Below, piece by piece: positions 14,158-14,701 of a stretch of 14,701 nt of DNA (positions are counted from its first letter, which is position 1; each line of letters starts with the position of its first letter). A program made the translations under genes and the position numbers. The stretch spans positions 1 through 14,701 of the forward strand of contig JAAXHE010000163.1 in assembly GCA_012271065.1 (NCBI GenBank), read 5' to 3'. The notes under the pieces were generated by a model. The model made no database searches, was not told the DNA's origin, and saw only the letters and a list, made by a program, of their open reading frames with translations. Source of the DNA: Candidatus Latescibacterota bacterium (GTDB lineage Bacteria; Latescibacterota; UBA2968; GCA-2709665).

Positions 14158-14701
14158 TGCACACAGTCGCCGCCTTCACGACACCAACCTATATCGGAGT
14201 TGTCCTAAGTTACTACAGTCTTGGCAAGCGTAGACGAAGCAGTGCTAAGGAATTATCATACACCGGCCCGTCTGAATTAGAAGGGGCTCAGATGTAAATT
14301 GGATGACGTATTCTCGCTGAAGGTCACTGACTGCTCAGGTGAATGCACGTGGCGATATGACGCCCCGGCCGGTGTCAACACCGGTTTTGTCTTTGAAAAA
14401 AGCGACAAAAAAAGAAGCGCATAAGTCCGCCCGTTGTCACTCTTGGTTATAATATTAATCCCCAATTATTATTGCCTACTGACGTTGTATCTTGCTTTAT
14501 CGATTCGGGAGTCATTCGAAGAGATTCTTGCCAAGTATTTCCAGCGACGCCTAAATCCCCGGCAGTGTCTGTAACATTTCCAACTCGTTTGCATTGTATG
14601 AGAACATGTGGTCATCCTTGGAATCCCGGCTATTGGCTAGGAACCGGAGACGACAGAGGGTCGAATAGCTATGAGACTAGACCTTAAATAAGCGAGTAAT
14701 G
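14158..14701. other. AT-richer non-coding tail after tcmP
   Basis: Apart from the terminator-like hairpin I see no gene, tRNA or repeat here. A TTG-started open frame at 14472-14687 gives a 71-residue peptide with no ribosome site or recognisable family. A perfect TATAAT at 14448-14453 lacks a matching -35 box. The final three bases are ATG, which could begin a gene beyond the edge, but this cannot be judged. Confidence 0.4.
14369..14394 (+). terminator. Intrinsic terminator-like hairpin downstream of tcmP
   Basis: CCGGTGT (14369-14375) and ACACCGG (14378-14384) form a GC-rich perfect stem; a realistic loop is TCAA with a 6-bp stem. TTTTGTCTTT follows immediately. It lies about 210 bp after the end of the tcmP frame and could terminate the cassette transcript. 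Confidence 0.5.

Noticed and set aside
14448..14453. Perfect TATAAT as a second promoter
   Set aside because: No -35 box at 16-18 nt; the nearby TTGTCA is only 8 nt away.
14472..14687. 71-residue open frame starting with TTG
   Set aside because: No ribosome site, no family resemblance, cysteine/proline-scattered composition; looks like chance in non-coding DNA.

Overview
The window looks like chromosomal DNA of a GC-rich uncultured bacterium. Sampled lines are near 60% G+C in the left two thirds and about 46% in the tcmP gene near the right end. The content is two enolase-superfamily enzymes, a zinc-less MDR dehydrogenase, a neutral-ceramidase-like protein, a DUF5117/DUF4953-type metalloprotease and short dispersed repeats. 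This recalls Latescibacterota, Poribacteria or Planctomycetota-like lineages, but that is a low-confidence impression because no rRNA or marker gene is present.

Positions 90-8940 hold seven genes, all on the minus strand. In transcription order they are: a neutral-ceramidase-like protein, a small XRE-type regulator, a glycine-rich membrane protein, a large secreted zinc metalloprotease, an enolase-superfamily enzyme, an MDR oxidoreductase and a second enolase-superfamily enzyme. The last three are tightly spaced (40 bp and 7 bp gaps) and form a credible catabolic operon for a hydroxy-acid, sugar-acid or amino-acid-derived substrate. Its substrate cannot be read from the sequence.

Positions 8941-9668 lie between divergent genes and are rich in repeats. 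They hold a six-unit 9-bp tandem repeat, a widespread dispersed repeat motif, and a 149-bp MITE-like element with 13-bp imperfect terminal inverted repeats and matching GTAA flanks. A plus-strand S9-family serine peptidase follows (9669-11798).

Positions 11799-14701 are accessory in character. A near-consensus sigma70 promoter (TTGACA, 17 nt, TATACT) with a palindrome over its -10 precedes a two-gene cassette: a Gp37/Gp68-like (DUF5131) three-cysteine protein and its usual partner TcmP. The tcmP gene is much more AT-rich than its partner. It is interrupted by a single in-frame TAA that separates the main domain from a C-terminal winged-helix-like segment still open in the same frame. A terminator-like hairpin lies about 200 bp beyond. 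This cassette is the most interesting part of the window. The family pairing is known; its biochemical role is, to my knowledge, unsettled. The split TcmP is the feature most worth checking.
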